Below are positions 38,439-51,119 of a DNA stretch of 64,000 nt, piece after piece. Position 1 is the first letter of the stretch. Every line of letters starts with the position of its first letter. The DNA is from Lanius collurio (Eukaryota; Chordata; Aves; Passeriformes; Laniidae): the NCBI GenBank assembly GCA_020086605.1, contig JACBWW010000045.1, forward strand, positions 4,272,730-4,336,729, written 5' to 3'. Both the position numbers and the translations under genes were made by a program. The notes beneath the pieces are model-generated. The model was not told where the DNA came from and ran no database searches. It saw only the letters and a program-made list of their open reading frames with translations.

Positions 38439-40743
38439 TTGCCACTTCTTTGGTGGTGGAGTGGGATTCAGCACTTTTTTCCCCCCAAACGATATCAACC
38501 CTCCTACAGTTCCCTCGTAGAGGGATTGCCAATTCCTATTTCCATGCACATGATAACTAAATGGAAACCAAAGACTAAGTGCAAACACACTTAATCTTAT
38601 TATTCAAAATCATTAGCACAATTTCTTCATTACTCCTGTATATGTGGTGGCATTATTTGGGATCCTCACTCTGTGACCTTTCTAGTCCTTCCAGCTCGCT
38701 GAATTCTTCCTTACCTCAACAAGAAATCACATGGAATTAATTCTCTTGAGCCTCAGATTAAAGCTGTGTTTGTCCCCACTCTTTTCCTGTATCTCTACAG
38801 CAAGAACCAAGTGAAGCAGCAAACATTAGTTGAAGCAGAAGACTGATTTATTGGTTAAAGGGAAGGAAAATGTATTACAGAAGAAGAATGAGAAAGCTGC
38901 AGTGACAGAACCTGCTTCTGAGGTGTGTTCTAAACATTAATTGGACCAGGAAACAGAACCTCAGTCAAGCCTGCATGCTCAGGTCATTAAGCAAAAGATT
39001 TATTTGTAGTTTTTTTCGGATTCACTAGCTGTGTAACCTCGACAGGAATGATTGAAAGAGTTTGATTTCAGGTGACTGAACACCTATTTGCTTCAGGCAT
39101 GTTTCTGGTTGGTAGGAAATAAGGTATTTAAATTCAGCTTTTGAGAGCTGGCAAGAACTAGTGCTAATGCACACAACCTACAGAGTCTGGAGAAATTGTT
39201 TTAATGATGAAAGGTGATTAAGAACCAGTCCTGATGGCAGCAGCCTCATTTTTCTTCCACAAAGCTACTCTTTTCCCCAGGTAAACTTTTACATGGTGGC
39301 AAATCAAAGCAGTCTGAGAAAGAGTTCCCTGCCTTCTGGTCCACTTGCTATGAAAAGGGCTTGAAAACTCTCTTTGACTTTGAAAAAGTCATCTGGTGTG
39401 ATCTGGGCAGGTTTGACTCTGGTACTGCAGCTGTAGCATTTACTGCAGTGAGAGACCCAGGGCTTGGCACAAGGGGAGCACTTGAGAAAACACCACCAGA
39501 CACAAAAATCTCCTTTGGGCACACTCCACAGATATCCAGGCAGAGAATTCCAGGAGACATCCAAGAATTTTCAGTCCAGCCCTGACTTACTAATGACTGC
39601 ACATGTAACAGCTGTAAACCAAGGCAATAAACCTTATATCAGAGCTTATTATAAGCCATTCATTTCCTGACTCGGAGATGATTATATCATGTAAAAGAAA
39701 TGAAATTTCAGATGTGAATCTCTAAGTAAGGCATTCTAGATACACATCACTGAAAAGCTTCTGTTGATATAACAGGCAACCACACAACAGAATCCATCTC
39801 AGATCTTTTATTGACCTTTCCTTCTATTTAAGTCTTTACTTAGATCATTGCTGCTTTTGAGATATAAACTCTAATTAATTTTAAAATTGTGTTTTACAAG
39901 CTGAAATGTGTTTTTTTTTCTTTTTGAATTTATATCTGCATTTGGTTTTAGCATCTCTTCCCCCCTCCCTCCTTGCTATTTCAGGTGTAATTGAAGACAT
40001 TAGCTCTGCCTACAAACCTAGTCCTTCTAAAGATTCTTTGTACCAGCAAAATACCTCTGATGCCTTTCCCTGGAAAGTGATGTAGTGAAAATTCATGAAA
40101 ACAGAATAGTCCTAATCTAGTTCTTACTGTTATTGCCGTATTCAATAACATCATCCATTTGGCCACAGACTAACACAAAGGTAATTGGATTTTGGCTCTC
40201 ACTAATTCCAGTGGAAAGCTGTAGAACCTTACTGCTAATCAATTAGAAACATCTTTTGGCTTCTAGTGAGCTTTTGTACAGGGAAAATCCACTTATTTTT
40301 CTCATTTGGTCAGTAACATTTATTCTGAGCTTCTACAGTATTGAGGAAAAGCAGTCATATCTTACATGGCTAAAGAAATTGTTGGTTTCTAGGCAGTTCA
40401 CATGAAATTTTGTATATGCATTCTAGTTTATGTATGTTCCAGTCTGCATCCAACTGTATTGAGCATTGGACACCAGTTATAAACTGTGTTCAGGGTCCTC
40501 TCTGCACTTGGTGTGTAATGAAAGAAATTCTTCCATGTTCCTGCAATGAATAATTTAACTAATATGGCCTCACATCCCCATGATACACTGAAGAAAAAAC
40601 ATAGAAATAAAGATTTTTAGGAACTACTTGCTTGACACAGTGACCTTGGCCTATTATTTACTACTGGATTATGCCTTTGTGACAAGCACCAAAAAAAAGG
40701 GATAGCAAATAGTTGTCCCATTCAAAAAACAGTTTGGTATGGA
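38439..40743. other. Noncoding sequence between the two 31-bp copies
   Basis: The longest open frames are about 85 codons and overlap on both strands at 39304-39602, with no known protein. A pyrimidine-rich patch lies at 39907-39972. I see no recognisable mobile element joining the two repeat copies. Confidence 0.65.
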
Positions 40744-40774
40744 TATCACTTAGGTTTTCTCTTTGATAAACCAC
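40744..40774. repeat. 31-bp dispersed direct repeat, copy B
   Basis: This is the identical partner of 38408-38438. Upstream flanks have diverged (about 5 of 11 bases agree), while downstream flanks keep 10 of 14. No target-site duplication or terminal inverted repeat is evident, so the transposition mechanism, if any, is not visible. Confidence 0.95.
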
Positions 40775-43700
40775 ATACCACTGCTGTGTTTAGGGTTCTA
40801 ATATATCATCATATCAGCTTCAGTCATGAAGGCTTATTTCATTCTAACACTTTTTTTTTTTCCTCACTACTTCCTATTTTCTTATGGGAGGGAAAGAGAA
40901 GAAAAAGAAGAAGTCCCATGAATTGAAAGGCTAAGGGTAAGTTTTGCTCTTTCAGAGAGGTTAGAAGAAGGTGAGGTTAAGGAGTAAACTTAATGGATCA
41001 TTTTTAGTATTCCATTTGAATAAAATTTAAATTAGATAAGATGTATACCAGAGTATTTTTGAACTGGAAGGTGCAGGCTACTATTGAACTGCTGCCTTGC
41101 TTATTAAATTGGTAATAAAAAAACAAAGGGACAAATGCATCCTCATTTAAACCCATATTTAGTATGCAAATCGCTAATAAGGAGGGTTTGCAAAATCTCT
41201 GATGCAAATTGTGTATAAACTTGCAGGGTGAAGTAACAAGTGAAAACCTGATTTGGTCTTTAAGCACTTTACAGCCTTTCATACCAAACTTTGACACACA
41301 GTACATTACAGCAGTATAACATCACCCTTACAAGTGCTTTTAGTGAATACTGGAAATGTTTTCTGCATATCAAACATTCCCACATCAAATACCAACAGTG
41401 AATGGGCATTCTGGCTGGAATAGACATCAAGAGAGCCCTGCAGAACCGTGCCTGCAGCCTCATTATTTCCCAGTGCTGACTTGTGCTCAGGAGACCAAAG
41501 GAGGCAGGAATTCACCCGACAGCTCCGTGCTATCTCTGGGTATTTGGGCTTGGGAAGTTCCAGTAATTCAAAGCAGGCTCCAAGCAGAGCTCTCAAACAT
41601 GACTTGTTAGCTGTAAATAAACCCAAGGTAGTGGAGCAAACAGCAGAGCTGTTGCTGGTGTAGAGCAGCACGTTCCTGTTCTCTGGAGAGGCTGGAGGGA
41701 GCTGATGGCCCAGCCACCACTGTCCCAGAGCAGAGGGACAGCTGCCCCTCTGGACAGAGCCACCAGTGACACTGCTGGGTACAGCTTTATGCAAACTGCT
41801 ACAGGCAAAAAGGGACACCTGAAAACCTCACTTTTCAAAGAACTAGCGCCTCAACATGTAAGTTTAGCAATTACCTGTCAGAAAATAATTAGGAAGGACT
41901 ACATTTTTTATTGTAAGTTGGACCTATGATGAATTTTTGGGAGTTCTCTGTAATCCATGACAAGGGGTGATAGGGGAAGTAAATCACATTGCAGTCAGCT
42001 GATCCCATGACATTTCTTTCATTTAAGGTCAAAACCTCATTATTTCAATATAATGAAATCTGGAAGTAGACATTGGTTTCGATTTGCCTCTAACCTAAAA
42101 TTCCACTCAGAACATTAAATGAAGTCACAACTTAATAGTGGTTCCTCATACAAATGCCAGAAAACAGGGATGACCAGGGAAGCAAATGTCATGCCTGATT
42201 TTTAAGATACTCAGATAATGTTTGTTGGATTCTGAACTGAGTTTGATGCATACTACTGACTTCAACACTGTCTCCTTATCAAAAATCAGTTCTTTTACTG
42301 CAGTGATATTCACAATCTGTATCTGCTGATCGTTAGAAGTCTTTATTGACAAAGAATATTTAAATAGGGGTTCAAGCAGCAGCTTTTTGAATTCCAAGGC
42401 TGACTTCTCCAACCCATGTATTAAATTAATTTTCCAGTGCTAAGGGATTATTCAAGAAACCATCAGCTACTCTAAACAGCCCCCAGAGCTCCCACTCCTC
42501 AGCCTTTGGCTTTATCCTCATAAAAAGTCTTCAGACAATCACTGTGTTCTTGAGCTCCTTGGGAAGGAATGGGACAGGAGAGCAAATGGAGTCAATGAGA
42601 CAGAGTTCACAAATTAAATTATCAGGTATTTTAAGGCAGCAATATAATTATGTACTGAGGAACTTCAAAGCTCAATACTCATTTAATCTTCCCCCTTCTC
42701 CTCTAAAATATATTTAACATTAAGAAAGTCAGGGAGGTCTCATACTGAGGTCTTCTAGACTTCAAATACCTATTGATGAGGATGACTGAGGCATTTCAGT
42801 GGCTGTGTGGTGCTCCAGGGGGTCATATCNAAAAAAAAATGGGTCTGCCCAGGTGCTCCTAAAGGTCCCATCACACCCACACCTCATCATCTTCCCCTCC
42901 TCTGCATGAGCTGCACATTTCTTGGGGCTCTGGCAACCCAAGAGCATCATCAGTCCCTTACCCTGAGGACTCTGCCCTGCAATGTTCACACAGCAAAAAC
43001 AAGAACACCTGACTCAATGGAATGGGGACCTTCACTCCAATGAGTTCCAGAAAAATAAATATTTAAGAGATGGAAGAATGCAATTAGGATAGTAATACAT
43101 CTCAAACAATGTTAATAACCTTTAGAAGCAGAGAGAATACCCAGTTTATTCAGCTATCATAAAACAAATATTAAACTTAGTCTAGGAAAAAAGAAAAGAT
43201 ATGTAATTTCTGCTCAGAAAAGTAATTAAAAAGTGAACAGAATGGCTTGGCAGCTGCATAGTAATCCCCTCCAATATCTCAAACAGCCCATACTGGTGAA
43301 AGATGCTCCACCCAGCATCACCAGAGAAGAATATTGCTGCAATCAATGGAATGAGGCCAATTTACTTAAGGTCTTTCAACTACAAAGCAGAAATAATACA
43401 AGTTCCAAGAAAAAAAATTTGAAGTGTTTACATATTGCACCTAAAAAGAATAACTGAGGGATTGTGCCAGAATGCATTATTTTGTTTCTTCAAGAAGGAA
43501 AACAAGAATTTACTGACTGGGAGACCCAATGCAGTCAAATCCTGTCTGCAAGTGTTCAGCAGTCTCTCCTCTCCAATATGCTACAGGAAGGGACTGCTGT
43601 TTGTAAGGCTCTGTGGAGATGCCATAACATCTATTACAGGAGAAAAGTCAATTAATGTGCAATCCAGACCTTGCTTTGGAGTTTATCTGCACACAGAATA

Positions 43701-44640
43701 AAGTCAGTGCCAGTAAGAGTATGCAATTTCCTCCAACAGTGGGGAAAATGAGAATGGTTTAATCAATATTACGACAATTTAAGTTTTGCTACCCTACTAG
43801 TCAACTCAGTAAACATTTATTGTGCAAGAAGGCAATGTATTGGAAACAGGGTAGTCAGAGGAGAAAAGACCAGTTAGTGGCTTCCCAGGAAGCCAATCCT
43901 ACTGCATGTTTCAGGAGATGCTTTACAAAACAGATGCTCCTTGAAAGCCAGCTGTCAGACATCCTAAACAGCAGTCTGTAGGTTTACACTTGCCTTAGAG
44001 TTTTTATTTAAACCCCTCAAATTTTCAGGCTGAAAGAGCCTGTCCACCTTCACTCTGTAGGTGTTAAATTTCTCCCCAAACAAGTGCATAATCCCTGGGT
44101 GTTTTATAAAGGTGGAGACAGGAGAGGTCCCAGTGGCCCCAGGGTGCAGCTCGTTGCTTCTCTGCTTCGTGCCTGTGAAGCCAACGAGGTGCTCTCACCC
44201 CAAACACCACAGAGAGGGATGTTTATTTTGCTGTGGTCCTGCACTTTGCACCAGCCCACCCCCTCGTGCTTCCACTTCAATTCAGAAGCCAAGTTTGTGT
44301 CTGAGATAATGCCTGTGAAACACTTCAGAAGCAGTTATTTTTTGAGGACAGCTGAAACAAGGAGGGGAGCATGTAGGGTTTGGGTTGCAGGGCTAAGGCC
44401 TGCCAGCTTCATTTTCACTCCACATGCTGAGATGTGCAAAACAAGGGGAAAAGCTTAAAACTACAGCCAAAGTGGAGAACAGAAAATGGGTCCCAAAGTG
44501 CCTAAACTAACCTCATCCTCCCTTTAATAATCCCCCTAAGCTTCCACAGAAAAAACCTTCCTTCGTTTTTAAACCAGAAACCACAAGCCAATTAAAGCTT
44601 TGTGAAAAAAAAAATTTTGTTATGGTTGTTTTTCAAACTC
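40775..44640. other. Noncoding sequence, no gene recognised; contains one ambiguous base
   Basis: A 12-base T run (40850-40861) is followed by a polypurine run (40886-40913). A 170-codon minus-strand frame (41306-41818) lies in a GC-richer patch that is also open on the plus strand; it has no recognisable domain. A single N occurs at 42830, directly before nine A residues, an unresolved base at a homopolymer. A 124-codon plus-strand frame (44084-44458) is likewise unrecognised. Confidence 0.65.
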
Positions 44641-44770
44641 AAATGGCGATACTTTACAGTAAATGGACTTTATTTAATGCTCAATTAAATTTTAATTGCT
44701 TGGTGACACTATTCATAATCATCAAACTAGCTAATGTTTATTAATAGCCGTTTCTGATAGGGTAGAGCAC
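44641..44770. promoter_or_regulatory. Possible conserved enhancer-like element with homeodomain palindrome
   Basis: This AT-rich, non-repetitive stretch contains a perfect inverted repeat at 44682-44698: CAATTAAA, a single T, then TTTAATTG. It puts two TAATTG homeodomain sites face to face. Further ATTA/TAAT words follow (CATAATCATC, GCTAATG, TTATTAATAG). Paired inverted TAAT sites are a recognised layout for cooperative homeodomain dimers. Whether this region is conserved or active cannot be seen here. Confidence 0.25.
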
Positions 44771-47700
44771 CTCAGATTTCCACATGAATTTGAGAAGACA
44801 AAAATAAATTTGATACAGTTGCCAGCTGAACAATCACATTAAACACACCTCTCTTGCTTTAATGCTCAGGTGGCTTTAAGATATTAGAGACTTTAAGACA
44901 AATAAAGTACAGGTTATAAATAAACTGCAGAGATTAGGGCAAAAAACATCTCACAGACCTTGAAATCACAGAGACAGCATCAGAAAATATAGTGGAAGAC
45001 TCTTCTCTGCAAGCACTATAAATCAGCAAGGAATTACTACCAAATAACAACTTCTTAATATCAGAAATTTTAACCACCCCCATCCCAATTTAACAAAGTT
45101 ATTCTCTGACAGCAGCATATTTTAGCACTCACCTCACTATCAGCAGTGCCTCCTCATCCATTACTCCCATGACAAACTCAAACTCTCCTAGGGAACTTCT
45201 TCCCTTTCTGCTCTTTGAGCTTTAGGCTTTCCCAGAAGCTGCTTCTAATTGGTAGCTTGATGCTAATGGAGGGAAGTAATTAAGCTCTTCATCATTCCCT
45301 GCTGACCTGCTGCCTTGCAGGTCATGCATTTCCCACTATGGAGATCAGGTGTTAGCAGACAGACTAAAGTGAATAAGCATTTGAAACATGGATTTAATGT
45401 GTGGATATAATCAACATAGGAAATTGGAGTTACTGTGGTTTTTAACTGTAGGCAGCATGCGTGGGCTGCTTTTCTTGCTCAGTTTTTCATTGTGGTTGGA
45501 GGGACTGAGGTGATGACCATCCTGCCTACTACTGGGAGATCTGCACAGAAAGCTAATTGTGGCTTTGAGCAACTCAGTTCCTCCAGGAGTGCATTTATCT
45601 GTCATGGATAGGCATGAAAGGAGGTCATGAATTGCTCTGGAGAGAAGGGAAAGGCTTTTTTTGTCATTGGTTTTCCAGGTTTACACAAACTTCAGCTGCT
45701 CTATCCTTTCCAATGCACAGCTTTATTAGGAGAACCTAATGATGTAATTTTTTTTCCACTCCTGTTTCACCACCCAGAGGAGTAACAAGTTTAATACTCA
45801 GCTATCAAGAAGTTTGCTCTCTGTGCTCTCTTCTGACTCTGCTACACTTCATGGGAGTCTGTAGGGACCGCTGTGTGCCGTTGTCTTCAGTGACCAATGC
45901 ACTCACTCCGATTTTTGGGTGTCCCAGAGGGACACTGCTGGAGTCACCTGCAGTCAGCTCCCACTGGGGTGTCCAGCTGCACATCAGCAGGCCTAGAACA
46001 ACACAGAAGAAGGCAGGAGTGAGATGATTTAAAGGAATTTATTTGGCAGTTGAAGGGGAAAAGTTCCCTCCTATTCCCACAGCACAAATGTGCTTTAATG
46101 CATAAACCATTTCCATGATGATATTTTCATCTTTATGGTGGTACTTTAGCAGCCAATAGCAGCATAATGGGAATGGTTCATTTCCTGCTGGAATGCTTTG
46201 GTGTGTCCTCTTCTGAGCTATGTTTCTTCTGGTCCTTCCGATAATTAAAATAATCTACCAAGAGCAAGCTTTCTTCATGTTAATTGCTGGCTTTAAATCG
46301 CTTCCAAAAGGCAAAATTAAATTCTATGCAATATTTTATGCAATAAATCCATTATTTGATGGAATTCACATCTAACTCAGGAAATAATCTTCAAACTTCT
46401 CCAGAATTCATTTGGCAAAGTTTACTTTAGAAATCATATTCTCATCTCGTTAGTACACATATTGTGAGCACTTCACTTTGCACCCTTGAGCAGTCTCACC
46501 TTTACCAAGTATACTTCTAAGCCCTTATTTATATTGCCAGATAAATAACTCTCAACATGAAGTTATCATCTAAATGCTCAGTCACAAATGTTATAACTTG
46601 ATTTTTTAACATGTGTTCATTCTCTTAAAATTGCTTCTTTAACAATTAAAAAAATATTTTAAAACCCCCTCATTATTTTGCAATCCTTCACACAACATTT
46701 AAAGATATCAAAACTTTTCCCTCAGACTCAGAATGTTGGGTCAGGAGTTAGAGAAGCATCATCCTCTCAGATGAGCTCTGAAAGGTGCCCTGGACAGAGG
46801 TGCTGGGAGAGGCACGGGGCTGAATAACCTGCTGTGCTCTGGATTTATCTGAAGGAGTTGTTGCATTAACTTGATTAAAACACACCAGCTGCAAAGGGAA
46901 TGGAAATGCCTGAGTCCTCATTTTCAGTGAGCTCACTGGGAGTTCCCTCCCTGCCCCTGGAGTCCATTAATACCTCAGATACTCTGATAGCTGAGATAGT
47001 GCCACACAAACCCAGCACGTAACACAGTCCCCAGCTCTATTTAATTAGGAGAGCAAGAATATATATATATTTTCATGCTGTTAATACATTATGATTGAAT
47101 ACTTGTCAAACCACAGCACATTTCCAAAAGTGGCTGAAGGTGATTGTTGTAACAGAACAGCAAGCTATATGATAGTCTTCCACAGAGCTTGTTAACATTA
47201 TCAGAATTACTGGTGAACAGGAAAAGTTATCCCTGGGGTACAGGATAAAGGAATGTAAAATGCTATTAACTTCCTTTTAGTGGCTCTTTCAATAAAGGTC
47301 TTTTTAAATAAAGTCAAGAAAATGACATAGCTCTTTTCAGTTTTCCTGTGAAGTAATTACAGCTGTAGATCCTTGACTTTTGTGTAATTTCAAATGAAAA
47401 TTAACCAGTGTTAAATATCGATTGCTTTTCTCTATCATTAGGCTTAATGAACTAAGCATTAATGCTGTCGAAATGGCATCTGGTTCCTTAAAAAGATGCT
47501 ATAAGTATGTGTCATCTGTTATTCCAAGGGCTATTTTATATTCAATGTATGAAAAATATAAATACCGGATTGTTTTCAACCCCAGCAGTTTTCTGTAATG
47601 CCTTGGAATGAAATAACAGCTTGCTCTTTTCAAAATGAGCAGCAGAGTCTGGAGGTGGCACTGTTTCCCTTCAGGAGAAAAGTCAATCCCACAATGAGAT

Positions 47701-50224
47701 CGAGTCCGACACATCCGGGTGCAACTGGTGAATTTATGCAAGGGGCACAGCTCTTAAGGAACGTAATTAAACTGAACATATGCCTGAGATACACTCTAAA
47801 TCCTCTAATATAGCCCCTCCATATAGTGTAGGATATGCCTTCCTATTTCTGTTTGGACTGTGAGCAATTTAAGAATTTGAAGATCAAGACTCTTCAGCAG
47901 ATTTACTTAGATTAAAATTTAATGAATTAATGAATTTAATAACCTTAATTGGCCAAAATTAGTTTAAAAGACACAAGAGAGTGTAGAATTCTGCAAACAG
48001 GACTTGCTGAACCCTTCCAAAGGGTTCCTGCAGGTAACTTCATTTAGGGTATGCCTTATAATTATAATTCCTTATAATTTCTGTTGTCTTGGCATGTCCT
48101 TCCAGCCTGGATCCATCCTTACCTCAGGAATAGTGACACAATCACCTTTTTGAAAATAGATAAGGCAATTTCTCCACCATCAGGCACCGGACAAGCTAAA
48201 TCCTAGGAAATTCTATCTTCAGTCTGACTCTCTGGCAAGACCCTCAAAACAAAACCATTTCTCTGTATAATCGGGTTTTTTTTATTTATTTTGAGTTTTC
48301 TTCTTATATATTTTTCAATTCCTTTCTCAAGGTGTTTATAGGTAGTTTGCATGAAAGAAAGCAGGTTTCTGTCTGTCAAAATAGGGATTGACTATGGATT
48401 TGTGTAACTTAAGCAGTTCAAATTTCAGATGGAAACTAAAATTGTGTTTTCAGAATATCCAGAAAGGAAGCCATGTTCTTGATGTCACAAGAGCATCACT
48501 CAGAGAATGCAAAATTAGATAAAGAGAGCCAGCACAGCAGAAGAAAAGGAGTGTCAGCCTCAGGGGAAATTAAAGGAGATGCGCCATTCTCTGGCTGCAC
48601 AGATCCTCATTAAAGGCACTGAAAAACGTGTTTAAGGACATATCTCAGTCTGCTGCCTTTTCAGTGCCTGTCTCTTGCCTGCTGTTGTTTTTTCTAGAGG
48701 CCCCAGTGAAGAGTATCCTACAGCTCCCAGTGCTTTGGGGCCGTTCCCTCCTTGGTTCCACTCCTGGGTGATTCTGTCCCAAGAGCTGCTGTGAAGAAGG
48801 GTCCACCCTCCACGTTTCGTTTCCCTGGTTGTGTGAGCAGCTATCAAAGGCCAGGAGGGCAGATAACAAAGGTGGGACATCAGGAACCTTCCCTCTCCTT
48901 GTTGAAGGACACAGAGAGTGGCTGAAGGGACAGGGAAGGAGGCAGAGACACGTCCCAGCCACTCCAGCAAGGACCTGCTCTTAGGTCATTTACATCTTGT
49001 TCCAGTACCTGATATGAGGTTTTTTGCAGCTGGAAAACCTGCCAAGGACCTTTCCCCAAATCTGGCATGCCAGGCTGACATCCTTGTGTGGTCCTTGTGG
49101 GCCTGGGCAGTCAAATGGAGCCCTCTGTACTCACTGGGCAACCTGCTAAACCCACACCTGTAAGGTGAAGTAAAAATAAAGATTATTTCTCTACACAAAC
49201 ACAACAGGTGATTATTTTCTGTATCTAGAATTAAAGGCCCGTGCAAATAAATCAGTTTCAAATTTAAAAAATAAAAGGAAAGCAAAAGCATTTCAAAGCT
49301 TGCTTCCATCAAGTAGGAAAGGACTCCAACTTTCTTAACAGGTGTTTTAGTTGTGTTTCTTGATGCATTTTATTGAGCGAATGCATTCTGAGAGCTTTAA
49401 ATTGAGATTTATTTGTCCTTTTCTAATCATGAATCAACCTTCTTTTAGATCAATTAACTAAATCACTCTGGAGGCAGCTCAATGCATTCTTTATGGATGA
49501 AAACCTTTGTTCTCTATTGCCCATAATATCTCTCCACCCCAATAAATACAATTAATAACCTACTTGCTCACTAGTGTTTGGAACTTCCAGTGTTTCACAG
49601 CAATTCATTTCTTACGACTTGCTAACAAAAATAGATCTGAGTAAAACATCAATATTAATATGTGCTTACGTTCTCCCTTCTGTTCTTTCAAAAGTACTTC
49701 GTTTCACAAAGAAGTTTATAATGGTATTAACTCGTGTCACTATAAAACCCCAATGATTTTTTAAAAAACTTACAAGTAAAAATATGTGCCTACCACAATG
49801 CATACTAGTGTTCTTTTTTTTTTTTCCCACATAGCATATGTAAACCCAAAATAAATCTAAAGTTTCCACTCTGAAATTCCCAGCTAGAAAACTCCATTTA
49901 ATTACACTATTTATTAGCACAGGAAAGTACCTGGTCCTAATTTCTTCCGCAGTTTCAGCAAGACAGGGCCCTTGATGTATTACATTCCCGGAATAGTACT
50001 TATAGTCTTCCTTTTGTTAAAAATCATCCTGAGATGATAATTATTCTAGCCGAGGGCCAGGGATTCAATAACAGCTGAGACAATCCATGGCCTGCCAAGA
50101 GCTGGGCTGCTCTGCCCAGAGAGCATTCGAGTCAATTTACATTTAATGAAAGAGGCCAAAGGCACTCGGGCCACCTCGGAACGGGATCCAGCAGCCCCAG
50201 GGTTGGTGCTGCCACGTTGGCCTG
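44771..50224. other. Noncoding sequence, no gene recognised
   Basis: This is mostly AT-rich, with a short (AT)6 run at 47059-47070. A GC-richer patch at about 48630-49160 has overlapping open frames on both strands (up to 112 codons, minus) with no recognisable protein. The interval 47400-47470 is dense in ATTA/TAAT and ATCGATTG-type words and could be regulatory. No mobile element was identified before the CR1 copy. Confidence 0.65.
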
Positions 50225-50466
50225 GAGTTGGGTCAGGGGAGCTTTAGGGGAGATTTTAGAAAAAAGTTCTTCCCCCAGAGGGTGCTGGCACTGCCCAGGC
50301 TCCCCAGGGAATGGGCATGGCCCCGAGGCTGCCAGAGCTCCAGGAGAGTTTGGCTGCCAGGGATGCCCAGGGTGGGGTTGTTGGGGATGGATGGACATCC
50401 AGATGGACATCCTGAGATCCTTGTGGGTCTCTTCCAGCTCATCATATTTTGTGAGTCTGTGACTCT
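50225..50466 (+). mobile_element. CR1 LINE 3' end, 5'-truncated copy
   Basis: Recognisable CR1 3'-region phrases appear in order: GATTTTAGAAAAAAGTTCTT (50252-50271), the CAGAGGGTGCTGGCACTGCC block (50276-50295), the CAGGCTCCCCAGGGAATGGG block, GATCCTTGTGGGTCTCTTCC (50416-50435), then a degenerate tail CATATTTTGTGAGTCTGTGA in place of the usual ATTCTATGATTCTATGA. The subfamily differs from the copy at 36.6 kb, whose 3' end reads CCTTCCAACCCAAACCATTC. A small internal duplication of ATGGACATCC is present (50391-50400 and 50403-50412). There is no ORF2 remnant. Confidence 0.93.
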
Positions 50467-50499
50467 TTGCCCTTTTTTGAGGTTTGGTTTTGTGGCATG

Positions 50500-51119
50500 T
50501 CAGATGTGAAGCCCCTGATGGCTGAAGGGCCAAGGCAGTTCCTCAGCCCCCAGCCCCTCTAGCAGAACTTGGGCAGGAGGTCCCAGGAACATGGACAAGG
50601 TCTGATGCCAATGGAAGATGGTTTTTGGTCTGGGGGTCTGGTTTTGGCAGAGTAGGGTCTGCAGGCTCCACCAAGGAGAGGCAGGGGCTGCCCAGTCCTG
50701 AACACAGTTCCAGACAGTTCCATCCTGCTCTGCAATGGCCCCTCCATGCTCAGGGCGCAGCTGCAGCAGGGAAAACTCTGGGAAAGCAACTCTGAGGAGG
50801 ATGAAACAGTGCCTGACAGGGAGGTGTGAGGGGAAGAGGGTGTGAAACAGCCCTGGGGACAGCAGAGCCAGGGGAGAAGGAAGAGGTGCTGCTCCATGCC
50901 TGGACAGAGAGATGTCCCTGCAGACCATGGAGGGAGGGTGAAGGAGCAGACACGTCCCTGCACCCACAACGGGGACTTGGTGATGGTTACTGGTAAATGA
51001 TCTCCTTGTGTTTTTCTTGACTACAAAGCTACTCTGTGCTATTTCCTTCTGTGCCGTTGAGGAGGGGGAGTGTGAGAGAGCTGAGTGGTGTCTGCCACTG
51101 GCCAAGGGCAGCCCACGAG
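50500..51119 (+). mobile_element. Probable ERV-L-like LTR fragment (avian)
   Basis: The right-hand part is the best-supported: TGATGGTTACTGGTAAATGA (50981-51000) followed by CTCC, then GAGGAGGGGGAG (51059-51070), a GTGTCTGCCACTGGCC block and GGGCAGCCCACGAGA (51105-51119) run in the same order as the 3' end of songbird ERV-L-type LTRs that I recognise. The GC-rich part upstream (50500-50980) fits an LTR body but is more diverged. The high GC explains long open frames on both strands, 201 codons minus (50500-51105) and 158 codons plus (51036-51512), neither resembling any retroviral protein I can identify. No internal gag or pol sequence, paired LTR or target duplication was found. Confidence 0.45.

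Noticed and set aside
41164..41171. Isolated octamer ATGCAAAT
   Set aside because: This word occurs several times in the window at about the chance rate for AT-rich DNA, and here it lacks clustered partner sites.
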